Below, piece by piece: positions 35,887-47,631 of a DNA stretch of 64,000 bases (position 1 is its first letter; each line of letters starts with the position of its first letter). The notes below the pieces were generated by a model, which searched no databases, was not told the origin of the DNA, and saw only the letters and a program-made list of their open reading frames with translations. Source of the stretch: Lyophyllum atratum (taxonomy: Eukaryota; Basidiomycota; Agaricomycetes; Agaricales; Lyophyllaceae); contig JACGCN010000041.1 in the NCBI GenBank assembly GCA_014905825.1, forward strand, positions 1 to 64,000. Reading direction: 5' to 3'. A program made the translations under genes and the position numbers.

Positions 35887-36797
35887 CGTGGCCGGTGAGC
35901 AGAGAGAACCGCGAATGAATGTCTAGGAGAGTTTTGAACAAAGTTGTAGCGGGATCTTGTCGAAAGAAAGAACTTGCACGCTCGTCAATCCCTTGCCACG
36001 TCTCCAAAACTCGGGTGTAACATATCACATGATCAGGCACAGTGTAGTCACGTGGCTCTTGGCACCGATCAGGACGCGTTCGAAGATCGTGCTCCGACTC
36101 GCGTCCGTCGTGGAATGCCAATGGAGTTCGGTTCGAGTATTGGAGGATCAGTCACAGAGATGTTCAGATACGTCTTTTGTTTCATATAGGCACACATCCC
36201 TGGGTATGGAAGTTACAGATTCCCCGCTCGTCCATGACCCCGAGAAATGACTTCATTGTCGCGGAATGGAGGGCTTGATGAGTCACTTTGGTTACTGCTG
36301 ACTCTGCATATCGGTAAACGTCTTCCGAGTTCCCTGATCGTATCCTGCAAAGCAGAGTCTGACAAAGATCTGCTCGCCAGATCCAAAACTGATTATAATA
36401 AATCTCGTTTCAGTGTCTGTTTCTGCTTATGGCCAGCCTTGTGGCGCTGTGACCGCGAGCGACCTGGCTCAGGCCGGCAAGAGAGTCGTATCAGTACGAC
36501 AAGTGCACGAGGAAGAAGCTCACGTAGAAGATGGGCTTCTCGCGCCGTGGTCTCCGTCTCGAGCCACCCAATAGCAGGCCAAAGCAGGTCCCGTAAACCG
36601 CCCAAGCCGGTTCTCGAAACACAGAGATCACAAATTATTGTCAAGGCCAGATCAAGCCCGTGATCGGAAGTATCTATCCCGTCTCGGAATGATATCATTG
36701 TGTGTACCGCTCCACGCCGCCGTTAGGTCGTGAAAATTAAGATTATGCACATAAAACATGCAGAGTGAACATGTGTAGATACCTATAATACATTGGA
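35887..36797. other. Intergenic region, no gene recognised
   Basis: This stretch holds the TRAP-alpha promoter at the left and the Swd2 3' flank at the right. Overlapping short frames near 36247-36698 on both strands lack any recognisable domain. Confidence 0.4.
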
Positions 36798-38105
36798 TCA
36801 AGTGGGCCGAATCCCTTTCAGCAATCCCCGAGCAATCTCATCTGGATCCCCTGACGTATCAGGTAACCAAAACGCCTGTATAGCACGATAAGAAACAAGG
36901 ATATGCAACATGAGCGTTCTTCCACGAACCAGTTCAGATCCTGCTGTGCACAGCATGGCGACACGGGGATTAAACTTTACGCATCTCGATGGCCCTGGAT
37001 GGCCGTCTAGCGACACAAGAGGTTGTATTCTCGTTGGCGGAGCTTTGAGATCGATTGGGCCAGTCTTGGTCTGCAGAGATTGCACATCCCATACCAACAC
37101 TTTTCCGTCTAGGCTACCGCCTACCACGTACTTACTATCAGGTGTCCAGCTGACTTCCTCGCCGCTGCTCCCCTTCGCTGGTTCGATACTGGGGGGCGCC
37201 GATATTGATCGTCGCTCTAGTCCGACATGACCTTCAAGTTTCGCAAGTAGATGCCCCTCGTACGCGTCCATGATATAATGTGCATCGCCGGAGCAGCCCA
37301 CCAGAAGGAATTTCCCATTGGACGAAAAGGACATAGATGTCATGTAGATCGGTCTCGGGGGGTAACTGATAAGGGACAATGTAGGATCTTCGAGGGTTAT
37401 TGTAAGGAACGGCGCTTTATCGTAGTTATTTTGGTCATACAGCAGGATGCGCGAGTAATGATTGACCGCAACCGCGAAGACAATGCCCGTCGCGTCATAA
37501 GCGATGATTGGAATAGAAGGAACAGTCAGAAGACCCCTGCAAGTTGGCGCACGAAGATCCCATAGTCGGACTGTTTTATCCAGCGACCCAGACATGAAGC
37601 CATCATCGATAGGCGCGACCTCCAGGGAGATCACTTTGGCCTTGTGGCCTTTGAAGTATTGTAGATACTTGTTGTCGTGTAGTGAGTGGTATCGGATAGT
37701 GTCGTCTTCTTTGGTGGATGCGTGGACGATGGCCGTGTTCCTGTGAGTGAATCTAGGAAGGTCTACACCATACTTCTTAGAATGCAGAGTCTTGATGAAC
37801 CTAGAACAGCAGGTTAGCCTCAGAAGAACCCTAAGGAAAGAGAGAACTCGCTTGCCGGATTTGCAGCTGTACAATCGAAACGTCTCGTCTTCTCCGGCAG
37901 TAATGAGGTTATCCCCTTTATCATCGAAACTGATCCCGGTAATATGCCGGGGCCCCGCGTTCGGAGATCTTTGAGAGTAGTTTCCAGCTGCTGGTGTTGA
38001 CACTGGTTCCAATGCATTCTTGAATATTTTGGCTGGCTTCAGCTTGGTCTGAGGTTGGTTAGGTCAGGGAATGTGCCAACAGAATTACGGTCACTCCCGT
38101 ACCAT
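36798..38105 (-). CDS. SWD2: WD40 protein Swd2/WDR82, COMPASS and CPF subunit
   Basis: Swd2 is a beta-propeller shared by the Set1/COMPASS histone H3K4 methyltransferase and the cleavage and polyadenylation factor. The protein starts M-TKLKPAKIFKNALEP, with an intron immediately after the ATG (38054-38102). Repeats show ITGISFDDKGDNLITAGEDETFRLY-type blades, SKKYGVDLPRFTH, IRYHSLHDNKYLQYFKGH, FMSGSLDKTVRLWDLR, and the C-terminal LAFWLPDTSGDP made by removing a 54-nt in-frame intron. A second in-frame intron (37801-37851, 51 nt) uses a GC donor and separates SGK from FIKTL. Both small introns are free of stops, so the gene also reads as one long frame. The gene is divergent from Rpb5 with 154 bp between start codons. 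Confidence 0.9.
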
Positions 38106-38259
38106 TATCGTATTCGTCAGCGCCAGCGTCGTAGTATTGGCCTGAGGGGCCATGAGTGAGAGAGTCACGGATGAGACTGTGTGAGTGGACGTGGAGGGAA
38201 TTAATAAATTACTGCATGGAGGCGTCGGAGTTTCAATACTTTTCTGCGCCTTACACTTC
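38106..38259. promoter_or_regulatory. Bidirectional promoter SWD2 / RPB5
   Basis: These 154 bp lie between the start codons of two general transcription-machinery genes. No TATA box is evident, as is usual for constitutive divergent fungal promoters. Confidence 0.55.
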
Positions 38260-39166
38260 ATGGGAGACGTCGACGAGTCAGCAAGACTATGGAAGGTCAA
38301 CAGGACTATCCATGAGCTCGTGAAGGATAGGGTCAGCGATCTTTGAATCCCAATATACTCTGGTTCTTACCTTCAAGTGCAACTAGGGCTTCTTGGTATC
38401 CGACGATGAAATTCACCTCGATCTACCAACATTCAGGTTGACTTACGCGTCTGAGAGTGGCGTTGTAGAGTGAATACTCTTTAGGCCATACCCTTGCTTT
38501 CGAAGCTGAAATCTTGTTCCTCAAATAGCCGTAACAAGTTGAATTTCTACACATCCTCCAGGGCCAACCCGAGCGATCAAATATTCGTGTTTTTTACGGA
38601 GGAAAAAAGCGTTGGTGTGAAGACAATGAGAAAGTGTGCAACAGCCCCCGTGGTCTTGGATTCTTGACTGATTTCCGTTGTCATTTTGTCCTCCAGGCTC
38701 CTTGGGATTCTAGAAGAAAAGTCCATTCAACGAGGCATCATTGTGTTCCCCGGAAATATGACACCTTCCGCCCGAAAAGTGAGATCCTCCCGTTTGCCGC
38801 TACATCTTGCAATCTCGATCGTGTTTCCAATAGGTTATTGTGGCTATGGCGGCCCAGTATCGACTGGAGGAGTTCTCTGAATCAGATCTTCTCGTCAACA
38901 TTGTTCACCACACCCTAGTGCCGCGCCACGACGTCCTGTCACCAGAAGAGAAGAAAGTCCTCCTGGAAAAATAGTGCGTCGCAGATTTTCTCCTCCTGAC
39001 TCGCGACTTACGTCCGGATAGCCGCCTCAAGGAAACCCAGCTACCACGCATCCAATTAGCGGATCCTGTTGCGCGATACTACGGCCTTCGTCGAGGACAG
39101 GTAGTCAAGATCACGAGACCAAGCGAAACCAGCGGACGTTACGCGAGCTATCGCATATGCTTTTAA
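38260..39166 (+). CDS. RPB5: RNA polymerases I, II and III shared subunit Rpb5 (RPABC1)
   Basis: This subunit forms part of the lower jaw of all three nuclear RNA polymerases. Six exons were joined by eye. The first is [21 protein letters not shown] (72 nt), then [13 protein letters not shown], then [20 protein letters not shown] and [10 protein letters not shown], then [20 protein letters not shown], then [20 protein letters not shown], and finally [19 protein letters not shown] ending [11 protein letters not shown]. The C-terminal assembly domain is very conserved. Because the exons are short, a six-frame view shows almost none of this gene; it was recovered from splice sites and motif order. 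All joins keep frame. Confidence 0.92.
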
Positions 39167-42016
39167 GCCCTTGCATTTCGTTTCGGTCTTTCCCAGCATA
39201 GTCCATCGACCTTGGGGCTTCCTGTCGCACTCCTTATATCCTGTCGTACCACTGATTCCTTGTTATAATCTTATTCGCCTAGATGCAAATTGTATAAACT
39301 AACATTTCGCTCGTTCCATCCCCTTACCTTTGAATCTGTCGGCCCTCCAAACACCACCGGTTCACTCTTCCGAGGACTCCACGGTTTGCGAGCTCGTTAT
39401 TAAGGTCTTTAGGCATCATTCCTGGAGCTTTCTTGACATAACGATGGGGACACATCAACGGTGGACATGTGCCCCAGGCCTATTTTTCTAGCGTCAAGAA
39501 TCGCAAGTGAGTCGCCAATGTAGCTTCTCGTTTATATTAAATAACTTACAATTCTGACACATGCAAGCCGGCAGGTCGGCACAGTCCTCTTTCCTGACCT
39601 GCAAGCAGAACATGCCCCGTTTCAAGTGGTTCTCAGGATTTCTTTGTCTAGATTGGCTAGCTGTCGTGTTCCCACCGTCTTAACCACAGATGTCGCAGAC
39701 CCATGCACACACCCTCATGTGTGGACCGGTCAAAGATAGATTTCACATGCAAACCCTTAGCGTGGGGCTGTCCGCTCTCGTTGTCGTTGTCTTCTCGCCT
39801 CGCATGCCTACTCACAAACGAGGAGCAGCTTAACTGACTAATAGACGTATATTTTACATATTGAAGGCGGACGCAACATCAAGGCCGATGATGTGGGCCA
39901 TCTAGACCTTGCCTTATGTCACTCAAAAGCCGATTCACCAAGATGGCCATACCCTCGGCTGGCGCCTTTCGGCCGTCCTTCCCAAGATATAATCACTCAT
40001 CATGAGGTACGTAACGAAGAGTTATTACTCTCGACCACACGACTTATATGTTCGTTATCTATCGTGCAGAGTGGAGCATCCGGTCCGCGGAATTTCTGAA
40101 CTCGAATCCTCTGCTCACGCTGTTTGACCACGCACACGTACGTTATGTTGTCTTGATGCCAGGTACGAGGTGTAACTCGTTGTACAATATTTGACTTCTC
40201 CACTTTATGTACACCGAAGTTCTGCAGGCAAATTGACCCCTGGTACAGGCGGTCAAGAAAGGCTGGCTACTACGGCTGCCATGCGAAATCTCCAACATAT
40301 TTTAATTTCAATTCAGTTCATCGTGTTCTCGAGTTGGCAGTACCTAACCCGATTCAATATTTCAGCTGAGCCGCTGCCTCTTGACAGTACAACACGAATA
40401 CATGCTTGACCATCATCGGCAGACATGTACCGCCTACTCCAGCGCTTAGATGCCATTCTTGTCTTCGCTGTGCCGCATGGGAACGCGCCCGGCCCCTGTT
40501 TTATCAGATCCCAGTAGGTTCCGTATCGGCCCATCTCCATATTTTCGATGCTCATCAATCTCCCGGCGTTTACGGCCTAAAGGTGCTACCCCAGTCGTCC
40601 TATCTTGGCTTACGGCTACGTTCTTTCCGGTGGCGTCTCCTTGATGCACAAGACGTGAGTTCCTTCCCGTCTGCTGATTTTTTTGGTCATCGACAAGAAA
40701 CTTATCTTAGTGGCTTTCGTTCAACAGTTCTATCTGTAGACTGGCGCTCAATGGAGCACCCAACACCAGATAACTGTCTTTCATTTGACTAGATTATGTG
40801 GACGAAGGCAGACTTGGATTACAACAAGCGTTTTGGGCCCGGATTGGTTAGAATTTTAGTCGAGTAAAATACCGACTCCTAGCTACTAATTCTGCCCCCC
40901 AGCCTCCAGGCCAAAATGAAAATCCCAGCCTGCGGCAAGCGACACATCTTGCTTCGCGCCTCACTTTGCACTAAACCGAATTATCAGGCACTCCATCTCA
41001 GGTGGGCACTGTCCATGTCCATTTGAACGTGGGCATCAGAGGTTAGAACAGCTATAGACGGTTGCCTACAAAGTCCATCTCTGGTGCATAGCTTGACAAT
41101 GATGTAAGGTATGGTGAGCCATCTTATCGGCTCGCATAAATTTATTTTACCCATGACGATATGTTTAGTAGCCGTCGCCAACCTTTTGCCCATAAGGGCG
41201 CTAGGATAGCGTGTTTGTTACGGTTCAGGTGCAGGTGTTCAAGCAGAAGGTTTAATGCCCGAGCATGCGTGCTGCGCACCTTGAACGACGCCGCGGAGAG
41301 AAGTGAGCTGTGTTACGGGATGGAGAAGATCGCAGCGAAAGGAGTCATAATGGGTTTTCCTTGCCGTGAGGAAACGGAGCACCCGGAGGCATTGCTCCTC
41401 CGGTGTATGTTCATCCTCATAGACCTCTAACTAGCACTTGTTTCAACTCAGCGAAAACGGTTTTCTCGGGCCGTAATTTCCTGGATGTTTTGAGGATTCT
41501 TGAAAACATCATATCGACAACCGGATCGTTCGGAACAGGGCCCTAGTCCATGACTCGATCCTCAGTCACCGATATCCATGAGTGCACGATACTGGCGCGA
41601 CTCACAGCAAACCTATGTTCTATCAGCTTCAGTAACTGCACTGGATTTGGGTCGATTCTCGAAGCACCAAATAGGCACAAAGCCGGTTGGAGTGGCATGT
41701 ACACGTTACATCAGTGAGAGATTCACTTATAGACGCTCTCGACTATTCTTAATCCGCCGTGCATCCCGTTCTTCTATCCCCTTGGGCACATGAGACGTCG
41801 ACGAGTCATCGAGATTCGGCACCAGATCCCTTCGTGGACCTCTCGATGCGGAAATCGTCGCCACTCTGTGAATCATCGGCCCTTGCGCAATAAATCTACA
41901 GATTCGTCATACAAGCTGCAATAATTTTCCCTCTCTACTGCTGAGATGAGATCGGGTCGCGTTGTGATTTTCCCGATGCTCTGAGTCTCCGGTGGGATAT
42001 GCCCCTCATCGTTATG
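39167..42016. other. Gene-poor 2.9-kb region
   Basis: No frame here shows a recognisable domain or a convincing chain of exons. Short frames at 40406-40792 and 41161-41430 look random. Base composition is near that of intergenic DNA elsewhere. It may hold decayed sequence, and the right end carries the terpene synthase promoter. Confidence 0.4.
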
Positions 42017-42024
42017 TATAAAAG
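42017..42024 (+). promoter_or_regulatory. TATA box of the terpene synthase gene
   Basis: TATAAAAG lies 66 bp before ATG 42090 and is followed by a CA-rich leader (CACACACACCCACC) fitting transcription start. A strong TATA box fits a regulated secondary-metabolite gene. Confidence 0.7.
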
Positions 42025-42089
42025 CACCTCCGGGTTTCGTCCAAACTCATCACACACACCCACCACTACTTCTGCATTCTATCTCCCAC

Positions 42090-43341
42090 ATGGCTCTCGC
42101 ATCCAACCAATTTTCTCTTCCTGACCTCTTGGCGACCTGTCACTTCGAAGGAGGTGTCAACCCACACTACGAGAAGGGAGCCGCCGAGTCTCGCGCCTGG
42201 ATTAACAGCTACAATGTTTTCACCGATAGGAAACGTGCCTTCTTCGTGCTCGGATCGAACGAGTTACTGGTCTCTCATGTTTACAACTATGCCGGTTATG
42301 AAGAATTCAGAACCTGCTGCGACTTCGTACGTATTGGTCTACGGTTGGTTCAAGCACATCTGACAGTTCCACTTGTTCTAGGTCAACGTTCTGTTCGTCT
42401 TTGACGAACTTAGCGACGAGCAAGACGGCAAGGACGCTCTCGCGACAGGCAACATCTTCCTCAACGCCATGAAAGATCCAAACTGGGATGACCGCTCCCT
42501 CTTCTCCCAGATGACCAAAGAGTACGTGACCTACTCTTCCTATATAACGCAATACTCATTAATATCGTATAGGTTTAGAGAGCGTTTTCTCCGGCTATCT
42601 GGACCTAGAGCGGCAGCTCGCTTCGTGAAGCACTGGGAAACCTACTGTGCTGCTGTTATTCAGGAGGCTGAACTCCGCGAACGAGGCGAGATCCTCGACC
42701 TAGATGCATTCATCACATTGCGCAGAGAGAACAGCGCTGTCCGCCTTTGTTACGGCCTCATTGAATTCTGCTGCGGGACAGACCTCCCTGACGAAGTATT
42801 CGAAGACCCAGCGTTCGTGGACATCTACTGGGCAGCTGTAGACCTTGTTTGCTGGGCTAACGTAAGATTCTTACCCTCTTTCCTCCTTGAATGACTGCTG
42901 AACATTGAGGTTTTCTAGGACGTATACTCTTACGACATGGAACAGAGCAAGGGGATCAGTGGAAATAACATTGTCACCGTTCTTATGGTGAACAAAAACA
43001 TGACTCTCCAGGAGGCATCAGATCACGTTGGTGCCGTTTCTAAAGAGCTCATGGACCGCTTCACGTCGGCGCAAGCTCGCCTTCCCTCCTGGGGCGTCTC
43101 CGTTGATTCCGAGGTGGCGCGTTTCATTCAAGGATTGGGTTGTTGGGTAAAAGGCAATCTTGAGTAAGTTCTCTCATTAGAAACAAAAATCCTCTTGCTC
43201 ATACTTTTTTGGTTTAGCTGGAGCTTTGAAACCCAGAGATACTTCGGCGTTAAACACCAAGAGATCAAAGAAACTCGCCTTGTGACTCTCCGGCCACGCG
43301 AGCAACCCGAGGAATCCGACGTAGAGTCGGACATTGAGTGA
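42090..43341 (+). CDS. Sesquiterpene synthase (class I terpene cyclase)
   Basis: This enzyme ionises farnesyl diphosphate and cyclises it to a sesquiterpene. The Asp-rich metal motif is [11 protein letters not shown] (D-E-x-x-D, about 42385-42425). The NSE triad is [13 protein letters not shown] (about 42918-42955), split by an intron after N-D. A C-terminal RY pair ([11 protein letters not shown]) contacts the diphosphate. The size, about 345 residues in five exons, is normal for basidiomycete STS proteins. There is no signal or targeting peptide, so it is cytosolic. It lies tail-to-tail with mevalonate kinase. The product cannot be told from sequence alone. Confidence 0.92.
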
Positions 43342-44032
43342 CTCACTCCACCAAAAGCTATCGCCATCTGCTCTCCTGGGGCCCTCGCAAAGTAAATATC
43401 CAAGCTTCAAGCTCTCATCTACGCTATCATTTGCTATTATCTTAGATCTGATACATAATTTACCTCCTTTCCCCACACCTATCTCGTTATCTCGCTCACA
43501 CTCCCCACTATCGCTGTATTTTCTAGATACTGTGTCACAAACCTGTTGTATCAACCATCTACCTTTTCGTATATACGCCTAATCGAGCTTCCAAAGATTA
43601 GGTTGCCGATATTGTTCCTAATCTTGACGCAATGGACGATCAGACTCGAAGAGAAGATTAACTTGTAGATCAGGGTCGCACTGAGTTACTAATTTGGTAC
43701 TTCCAAGTCTACCAACACAGTGACGTCAACAGCAAGGCATACATGTAAAATGTGTAAGGTCAAATGCTGCTCTGTGCCATGTTTAACCTGCACGAGGCAA
43801 GGTCGGCTACTGGTAGTAAGAATCATCGACAATGTCTCAATGCCTCGAGCAGAGAGTTGTCGTCCTCATGCAAAGTAGGAAGACCTGGGAAATCAAGAGC
43901 CTTCAAAACAAAGTCGGTTGATGATAAATACAATGTGAAGAGTCTATTATATTCAATACAAACATCCAAAATTTCTATACCTTGTACAAATGCGACCTAA
44001 AATTTACGTACGTGCTTGGACTGCACGCACAC
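43342..44032. other. Convergent 3' flank, terpene synthase / mevalonate kinase
   Basis: This A/T-rich spacer separates two convergent stop codons. Frames inside are short and unsupported. No cytochrome P450 or other tailoring gene is present here. Confidence 0.45.
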
Positions 44033-45950
44033 TCAGACGTACAACCAGCGCCCAAGGCTGTCTGCCCACCCGGTAAGCTCAGATATCGAGCTCATCTCAA
44101 AGGACGGGCGAAGCGGCTCACGCTCGCCAGCATCATCCCCTTGCGTAGGTTCTAAGTGCGACTCTGATGCGTCATTAGGGTTCGGCGTTTCTGGAGGAGT
44201 GATTTGACCGGGGACCTGAACTGCGCGGCGAGGAGCAGTAGATCCCTGCTTTGAATGATAGCCATATGGCGACAAGATCCCGAGTCCACTTCCCCCCACA
44301 GATGTGAGATATGGCTCGAAGCCCTCGCGGATCAACTGGTGTATCAGATTTTGAAGGTCCTGTGCCTTGAAATCTGGGGTGAACGTTGCACTGTGAGATC
44401 GATGCCGGTGCTGAATGAAGTCCCCATACGCACCATCCGGCACTAGAGTGACCGCGCACCCTCCTCCGCCGGCACCAGTCAGCTTGGTCGCCAAGCGATA
44501 AGGTTCCGCGGCCGTTGTGCTCTTGATGAATTCGAGCGACTGGTGCGAAACGCCCAGGGTAACGAGATGACCATGGTTTTCATGGATCAGGGCCTTAATG
44601 ACACGTATAAAGTCAACCAGCGTACATAAGATAGCGGCAAGATAACAGCTTACCGACAAGGCGGATAATAATGAATCACGAGGCAGCTCCGGATCCGCCA
44701 AAGCCCTCCTAGCTTCGTCGCTAATGCTCTGGATGGAGTTCATGATACTATTAACCAACTCGGGTTCCTGAGAATACGGCGTACAGTCAGCACCTCAATT
44801 CGCCGTCACCCCTGCCAGCACAAGAACTGCTTACATTGGCCTTTTTCTCGCCCACACCTGCGACCAACTTCTTGGTATCTCGCGGTACCTTGGAATTGGT
44901 CAACAGGAATCTCAAAGACTTGAATCTAGGGAGTAGGTAATCCGTCAGGTACAAGTTCTCAGGGGAAAGTGACGGAAGGAGCTCACCCTTGTATGGCTTC
45001 CATGCCGCTCTTCCTCTCAAATCCAGCACGAGTATACGCTAAGGCACCACCGAAAACTGCGACACTGTTGTCGACCCCACTGGGGTTGCCGTGGAGAACC
45101 TTCTCGGCCACAAAGGCCCAACGATTGACCTCCTCTGCCAGGGCTGGCGGAATAGCTCGGCGGCCTTGGTGTGATATGTGGATGTGCCCTGAGCTCGGTG
45201 ACGTTGGGGCCGGGGGTGCGGGGATACTGATCCGACGTTGGAGCAATAATATGGTTGTTGCCGCACAGGTAGAGAAAGACGCCGAAGACCCGAGGCCAGC
45301 ACCAACTGGAAGTGTTGATCGCGCGGTAAAGTTGAATGACGGCCTTTAATCGAGGGGGTGAGTCTTAGCTAGGTCCGCGGGCAACGAAACTGAACATACC
45401 GCTCTCCCTCGATTGAGAGGATCAAATACATGTAGAGGAATGCCAACGACGCAGCATGGGCAGCCTTCTTGCTTTCCTCGAGCCCTTTCAGCGCCCTTTC
45501 ATTGACAGCGTTAATCAGTTTCTGATCGAGGACCTCCGGGTGTTCGTCGCCCGCAGGCACGGGAGTCACAGCGTCCCACGGCAACGCTTCGATGTCCCAT
45601 TCATGGTAGAAGTTGTCGATGTCGTGGAAATGCACCGATAGTTTGCCGTCATTCCTAGGGGTCGTGAGCCCATAACACCGGAGATCCACTGAGGCTGCAA
45701 TTGCGGTCTAGGGAAAGAGGTAAGTAAGTGATAATTCCCAGGTACGAACAGAAAGGTAAAAAGCAGGTCGCCGACTCTTATGAGGTCAGGAGGCACATGG
45801 AATCGTGCTAATATCCGAGCACTTGAAGTCACTTGATAGAAGAAGATGACTTACCACACCATGAACGACAGCATGCTCCCCAAACAAGATGACTTTCCCG
45901 GGTGCGCTCACGAACCACTCTCTATCCTCCGACAAATGAGCACCGTCGAG
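44033..45950 (-). other. ERG12: Mevalonate kinase module (GHMP kinase)
   Basis: Mevalonate kinase phosphorylates mevalonate to 5-phosphomevalonate in sterol and terpene precursor synthesis. Blocks present are APGKVILFGEHAVVHG, then TAIAASVDLRCYG after a roughly 150-nt intron, then the ATP-binding loop LPVGAGLGSSASFS, then HGNPSGVDNSVAVFGG, and the C-terminal KLTGAGGGGCAVTLV. A tail of about 70 polar residues follows SGLGILSPYGYH and is longer than in most homologues. All catalytic motifs look intact. Confidence 0.9.
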
Positions 45951-47434
45951 TGCCAATTTCTCAACAGCTCGGCTAATTGCCTGGCCAGCCTCATGACCAG
46001 GGACCCGGATGTACCTACTCTGCACAGCATTATACTCGATGGCGCCCGCGTCGACGAGGGCGTGTTCAAGGTCGTCGAGAAGATCATGGACATCTTCGAT
46101 ACCAACGCACAGACGAATAAGGTCTTCGGGCAGGCCACGAGCCGCCCGTGTCGCGGGATCGATGGACGCATGTCTATTCACTCTCATCAGCGATGGTATG
46201 GGACTAGACGGGAAGACAATACGCACGACATGACGCAAGGCATACTGATCAAGCTGTTTACGCAGCCAAAGCTCACACTGATTCCCCAAAGCCTCGTTCC
46301 GCCCACGATTCGCTCGCTGAGAGTTTTGCTCCCAGTCTCGAAGCTGAGCACGGCCCCATTTCCATCGGCAATGCGTTCGTGGATGTCTCGTCCTGGATGA
46401 TCGGCCAGACCGGGATAGTTCACATGGAATCCAAGAGTGTTAAGGTAGTCTGCAACAACGTTCGCGGTGGCTTGCTGCCGGTCCATGCGGAGGGCAAGAG
46501 TCTTAATTCCACGGAGGAGAAGGAAAGAGTCGACAGGTGCGAGGGCGTTGCCAACAGAGTTGATGGTAAACGCCATTTGCTATGCGCACACTTGGCGTGA
46601 ATATAGCGGGTGCGGCATAGTCTCAATTACATACCTTGGCTAAATCGTCCCGGTTGCATGTTATAACTCCAGCCATGAGGTCATGGTGTCCACTAAGATA
46701 CTTTGTAGCGCTGTCATACACAATATCCGCGCCATGCTCTAGGGGGCGTTGTAGGTATGGGCTCATCATAGTATTGTCCACGATGACGATGGCATTTGGG
46801 GCGCGTTCTTTGACATCCTTGCTAATCGTAGCCAGGTCCGCGATTTTTAGCAAGGGATTAGTGGGAGATTCTAGGAGAACCATGGCAGTCTTTGTGGGGT
46901 GGATTAACGCATGCAGGCTCTCGGGATTGGTTGTGTCAACATGGTGAACGGTGACGCCGACATGGCTGCGGATGTAAGTAAGTAGGCGGTTGGTACCACC
47001 GTAAAGATCGTCTCCTGCGATGACTTCGTCACCAGGCTTCAGGATGCGCAGGATAACGTCAAGCGCCGCCATGCCGGATGAAACGACAAACGCATGTTCC
47101 GCGGAGGAGATTTTGGCGATATGGTGCTCTTCATGAAACGTGAGTCAAAAATATCGCAGATCGCGAGGCTTTTCGGCGTACCAAGGTGACTACGAGTAGG
47201 GTTCCCACTTCTGGAATAATCGTACTCGTTGCCGACTCCCTTGAAAGTGGCCGATTGATAAATCGGTACGGAACTACTGCCGTACTGATCTTTCATGTCC
47301 GGGTTCTCTACTGTCGCACACAAAGTCGAGAACCGGTACGGTTTCCTTGACCTCATGGGCGACTCAGGTTCTGGTGTAGGCAGATCATGAATGGGGAGTT
47401 TTGAAGCCGTTTTGGGGTCGATTGAGGGTCCCAT
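44033..47434 (-). CDS. Fused cystathionine beta-lyase / mevalonate kinase gene
   Basis: One continuous spliced frame encodes a PLP-dependent cystathionine beta-lyase followed by mevalonate kinase, about 960 residues in all. Exon 4 (about 46246 to 45930) contains both the end of the lyase (LPEDLIRLCVGIEDV, DLEHALVDAGAI) and the start of the kinase (DREWFVSAPGKVILFGEHAV) with no stop and no Met between them. Only about 40 linker residues separate the two domains. The kinase therefore has no ATG of its own near its conserved N-terminus. Upstream, 197 bp separate the start (47434) from divergent Vps71. Either the cell makes a bifunctional protein, or a base error or unseen alternative first exon hides a gene boundary. 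The two activities belong to unrelated pathways (methionine and isoprenoid synthesis). Confidence 0.75.
45993..47434 (-). other. STR3: Cystathionine beta-lyase module (Cys/Met metabolism PLP enzyme)
   Basis: This enzyme cleaves cystathionine to homocysteine, pyruvate and ammonia. The N-terminus reads FSTLCATVENPDMKDQYGSS and PIYQSATFKG. Cofactor and substrate blocks are SSGMAALDVILRILKPGDE, VLLESPTNPLLKIAD, VDNTMMSPYLQRPL and the Schiff-base lysine in DSATKYLSGHHD. The late block RLWGISVSFGCVNSLISMP followed by SHASI is typical of beta-lyases rather than gamma-synthases. Introns lie near 47182-47131, 46635-46574 and 46294-46247. It looks complete in every conserved block. Confidence 0.88.
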
Positions 47435-47631
47435 GTCGTGATAGGGTTGAAACGAGGCCAGGTGGCTAGCAGCACAGAGATCGCGGCCTGTAAGCAGATA
47501 GCAGAGAGAACAAGTTTAATGGAAGGGAGCCAAGAATGATGGGAGGAAGTGAGGTGATGTGCAAATATTGGCCTGGAGGCGATTGCGTGCTCTGTTATTA
47601 CGGGTCGGCCGATCAAAACACATTTCATTTT
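47435..47631. promoter_or_regulatory. Bidirectional promoter, lyase-kinase fusion / VPS71
   Basis: These 197 bp separate two divergent ATGs. No TATA box is evident. Confidence 0.5.

Noticed and set aside
36910..37565. Two + strand frames of about 105 codons inside Swd2
   Set aside because: They are antisense to WD40 repeats and show no domain of their own.
40406..40792. A 128-codon frame in the gene-free region, considered as a transposon remnant
   Set aside because: I could find no reverse transcriptase, integrase or transposase motif in any frame.
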